A stretch of 55,235 bases of DNA from an uncultured Prevotella sp. (lineage in GTDB: Bacteria; Bacteroidota; Bacteroidia; Bacteroidales; Bacteroidaceae), in NCBI GenBank assembly GCA_900550035.1, contig URQS01000017.1, positions 1 to 55,235 on the forward strand, in the 5' to 3' direction. Shown here piece by piece: positions 53,955-55,235 of the stretch (its first letter is position 1; each line of letters begins with the position of its first letter). Position numbers and translations under genes: made by a program. The notes under the pieces were generated by a model. That model ran no database searches, was not told where the DNA came from, and saw only the letters and a program-made list of their open reading frames with translations.

Positions 53955-54521
53955 TTAAAAAATATAAATCATACTGAGAGCTGCCTTTGTAGGTCCGACA
54001 TAATTGCGGTGGTTGTCCTCCAGACACTTGGCACAGCGTCCGTACAGCTTGTACGGGCTATAGGCATAGCCCACACCTACCGATGCCTCCATGTTCCAAT
54101 GGCGCGAGAGCAGCCATTGATAGCCATATGTGACACCGGCACCTATATACCATCCTTCATAATGGCGTCCGCGTTTTGTCTTGGGCAGTGTGCCGAAGGG
54201 CAAGTCGACGTTCTTGATGTTATATTCGCCGGCAAGAGCATGCACACCGAAGAAACTGCCGCCGAAGCGTTGGCATGTCCACCAACGGTATTCGGGCTCT
54301 ACGTTCCAGAAACGCACCTTCTTGCCCCCAGAGAATTCCCAAGGGTTGATAGTAGCAAACAGCTGTGCCGTCTGCTTCTCGGCTATGCCTATCTCAACGC
54401 CTGCGTTGAGCGATGTTGTAGCCCAACCCAAGAGGTTGGTCTTCAATGCCACGTCCTGCGCTGTTGCTGTGCCTGACGTTGCGAGTAGCATCATTGCCAA
54501 TATGAACATCTGTTTCATCAT
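53955..54521 (-). CDS. DUF3575 outer-membrane protein, first gene of the fimbrial operon
   Basis: 188-residue exported protein with signal peptide MKQMFILAMMLLATSGTATAQ and the DUF3575 start DVALKTNLLGWATTSLNAGVEIG. Strand-like repeats and the ending PTKAALSMIYIF suggest a small beta-barrel. A CAKC pair near the C-terminus is conserved in the family. It pairs with DUF3868 genes upstream of Mfa-type fimbrillins in many Bacteroidales. Its job is unknown. A TATCTTTG -7 box lies 160 bp upstream. Confidence 0.8.
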   Translation of the reverse strand: MMKQMFILAMMLLATSGTATAQDVALKTNLLGWATTSLNAGVEIGIAEKQTAQLFATINPWEFSGGKKVRFWNVEPEYRWWTCQRFGGSFFGVHALAGEYNIKNVDLPFGTLPKTKRGRHYEGWYIGAGVTYGYQWLLSRHWNMEASVGVGYAYSPYKLYGRCAKCLEDNHRNYVGPTKAALSMIYIF

Positions 54522-54575
54522 TTCAGGCTTTTGTAATAATTATTTATATTTGGTTTAAGTTTTATTGTCTTCTAC

Positions 54576-54637
54576 AGCATTACATATGAATGTTTTTGTG
54601 TCTCCAGTAGCATTTTATATGAATGTTTTTGTGTCTC
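54576..54637. repeat. Two 29-bp direct repeats in the fimbrial leader
   Basis: The 29-bp units at 54576-54604 and 54609-54637 differ at two positions and share the core ATATGAATGTTTTTGTGTCT. Their period is 33 bp. They lie between the -7 box and the first gene, so would be in the 5' leader RNA. Confidence 0.75.
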
Positions 54638-54680
54638 ACGTCTATTGTCTTATTGAAAGTCTTGTGTCGTTTTTACAACG

Positions 54681-54688
54681 CAAAGATA
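54681..54688 (-). promoter_or_regulatory. -7 box of the fimbrial operon
   Basis: TATCTTTG on the minus strand fits TAnnTTTG. No TTTG lies at the expected -33 distance, so an activator or alternative upstream contact may be needed. The predicted leader is about 150 bases. Confidence 0.5.
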
Positions 54689-54738
54689 TGACTATAATCA
54701 AAAGCCTGTATCTAATTATTATCAAAAAACAACCAGTT

Positions 54739-54762
54739 TTTTATGCAAACGTTTGCATAAAA
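54739..54762. promoter_or_regulatory. 24-bp perfect palindrome, LacI-type operator candidate
   Basis: Exact two-fold symmetry with core ATGCAAACGTTTGCAT and a central CG, extended by TTTT and AAAA on the two sides. LacI/GalR/PurR/CcpA-type operators have this central CG form. Its centre is about 66 bp upstream of the -7 box. Single half-sites TTGCATAAAA and GTTTGCAT recur near 54952 and 55037. Confidence 0.6.
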
Positions 54763-55044
54763 CACGTTTTATTTCGCCTTCCATGCTTCAATGATGATAA
54801 ATGATAAAGGAGAATGGCGACAATAATTATTGACATTGAACAGACAAGACGTAGTGGAGAAACAGTGGACAAAACAAACAGAAAAATATACAACAAACAA
54901 CTGCAAATACTCGCCATGCAAGTTGGCAACTCTTTATGCCATAGAACTGTTGCATAAAAAAAATGAAAAATCACTATACGTGCATACGTATATAAAAAAG
55001 CATCGCAGATACCGCTTTACAGGCAAAGCTGAACGGTTTGCATG

Positions 55045-55073
55045 TTGGCTGCGACCGAATAGGGAGCAGCCAA
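55045..55073. repeat. 8-bp perfect hairpin
   Basis: TTGGCTGC (55045-55052) pairs with GCAGCCAA (55066-55073) around 13 bases. No U-tract follows on either strand, so it is not a clear terminator. Confidence 0.4.
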
Positions 55074-55088
55074 AGAGGGTATGTCAAA

Positions 55089-55235
55089 ATAGGAGTTAGA
55101 GGAAGTTTGGGCTTTGCCCGTAGTTAACAGAAGTTAGCGGACGTATGTATAAATTGCTGAAAATAAAGCATTTGTCCGTAAACTTCCATCCATCGTAGAT
55201 GGATTAACTTCTTCTTAACTTCCTCTAACTCCTAT
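55089..55235. mobile_element. MITE-like element bounded by 19-bp inverted repeats, touching the window edge
   Basis: ATAGGAGTTAGAGGAAGTT (55089-55107) and its exact inverse AACTTCCTCTAACTCCTAT (55217-55235) bound 147 bp without an ORF. An inner imperfect inverted pair lies at 55130-55142 and 55174-55186, and a 7-bp hairpin at 55188-55204. The element may continue past the end of the window. Confidence 0.6.

Larger units (their letters stand above)
54522..55235. other. Non-coding upstream region of the fimbrial operon
   Basis: This 714-bp AT-rich region has no credible gene. From the operon outward it contains two 29-bp direct repeats, a -7 box, a perfect palindrome, an isolated 8-bp hairpin and a MITE-like inverted repeat at the window edge. 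Short ORFs here (for example 54565-54804) are by-products of the repeats. Confidence 0.65.

Noticed and set aside
54565..54804. 79-codon ORF containing an MNVFVS repeat upstream of the fimbrial operon
   Set aside because: The repeated peptide merely reflects the 29-bp direct repeats; the ORF runs against the operon leader and has no protein-like features.
54522..54830. Invertible (phase-variable) promoter for the fimbriae
   Set aside because: No inverted repeats flanking the promoter at a distance and no invertase gene are seen; the palindrome is a compact operator-like site.
55073..55090. GAGGGTATGTCAAAAT resembling insertion-sequence termini
   Set aside because: Only one end is visible, no transposase is present and the similarity is from memory; not enough to call an IS.
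1..55235. CRISPR array, tRNA or rRNA genes
   Set aside because: I looked for regularly spaced repeats and for cloverleaf or rRNA signatures and found none; a tRNAscan or Infernal run would be decisive.

Overview
The window looks like a chromosomal segment of a Bacteroidota bacterium, most likely order Bacteroidales and probably a Prevotella/Segatella-type (Prevotellaceae) genome. Support comes from SusC/SusD genes, Mfa-type (type V) fimbriae, the lipoprotein TamL next to TamB, a DUF3098 gene in an ftsX-uppP-truB-queA-folK run, diaminopimelate dehydrogenase, and promoters of the Bacteroidota form (TTTG about 19-22 bp before TAnnTTTG). No rRNA, tRNA, CRISPR array or transposase gene was found.

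Layout. (1) 149-11709 is mostly housekeeping: ddh; a class I fumarase split by an apparent one-base deletion; an outer-membrane barrel protein; typA; rpsO; then the tight minus-strand run ftsX, DUF3098, uppP, truB, queA, folK; and a radical SAM gene on the plus strand. (2) 11737-20972 holds tamL and tamB, an RluA-type pseudouridine synthase, and a tetR-fabG pair with a clear operator. (3) 21326-43954 is a polysaccharide utilisation locus (PUL). A seven-gene operon encodes an RraA-like aldolase, an enolase-superfamily dehydratase, a short-chain dehydrogenase, an SMP-30 lactonase, a sodium:solute symporter and two exported GH2 enzymes. An AraC regulator precedes it, then a susC-susD-lipoprotein operon and a two-gene operon of exported beta-helix proteins. 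(4) 44263-54521 is a six-gene fimbrial operon: DUF3575 protein, DUF3868/OmpA/TPR protein, Mfa1-like stalk, Mfa2-like anchor, and two very large accessory or tip lipoproteins. (5) 54522-55235 is a non-coding regulatory and repeat region ending in a MITE-like inverted repeat that reaches the window edge.

How the genes may work together. In the PUL, SusC/D and the beta-helix proteins would capture and trim a glycan, the GH2 enzymes would release monosaccharides, and the symporter would import one. The SDR, lactonase, dehydratase and RraA-like protein match the four steps of a non-phosphorylative route from aldose to pyruvate plus an aldehyde. The substrate cannot be read from the sequence. The promoters of susC and of the beta-helix operon share a 69-bp block (51/69 identical, no gaps) at the same distance from the -7 box, which argues that they answer to one regulator. 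In the fimbrial operon one accessory subunit carries modules resembling starch-binding CBM26, and the other a BACON domain plus a FISUMP-like C-terminus. This suggests glycan-binding pili next to a glycan-degrading locus. These two systems are the best candidates for new biology here.
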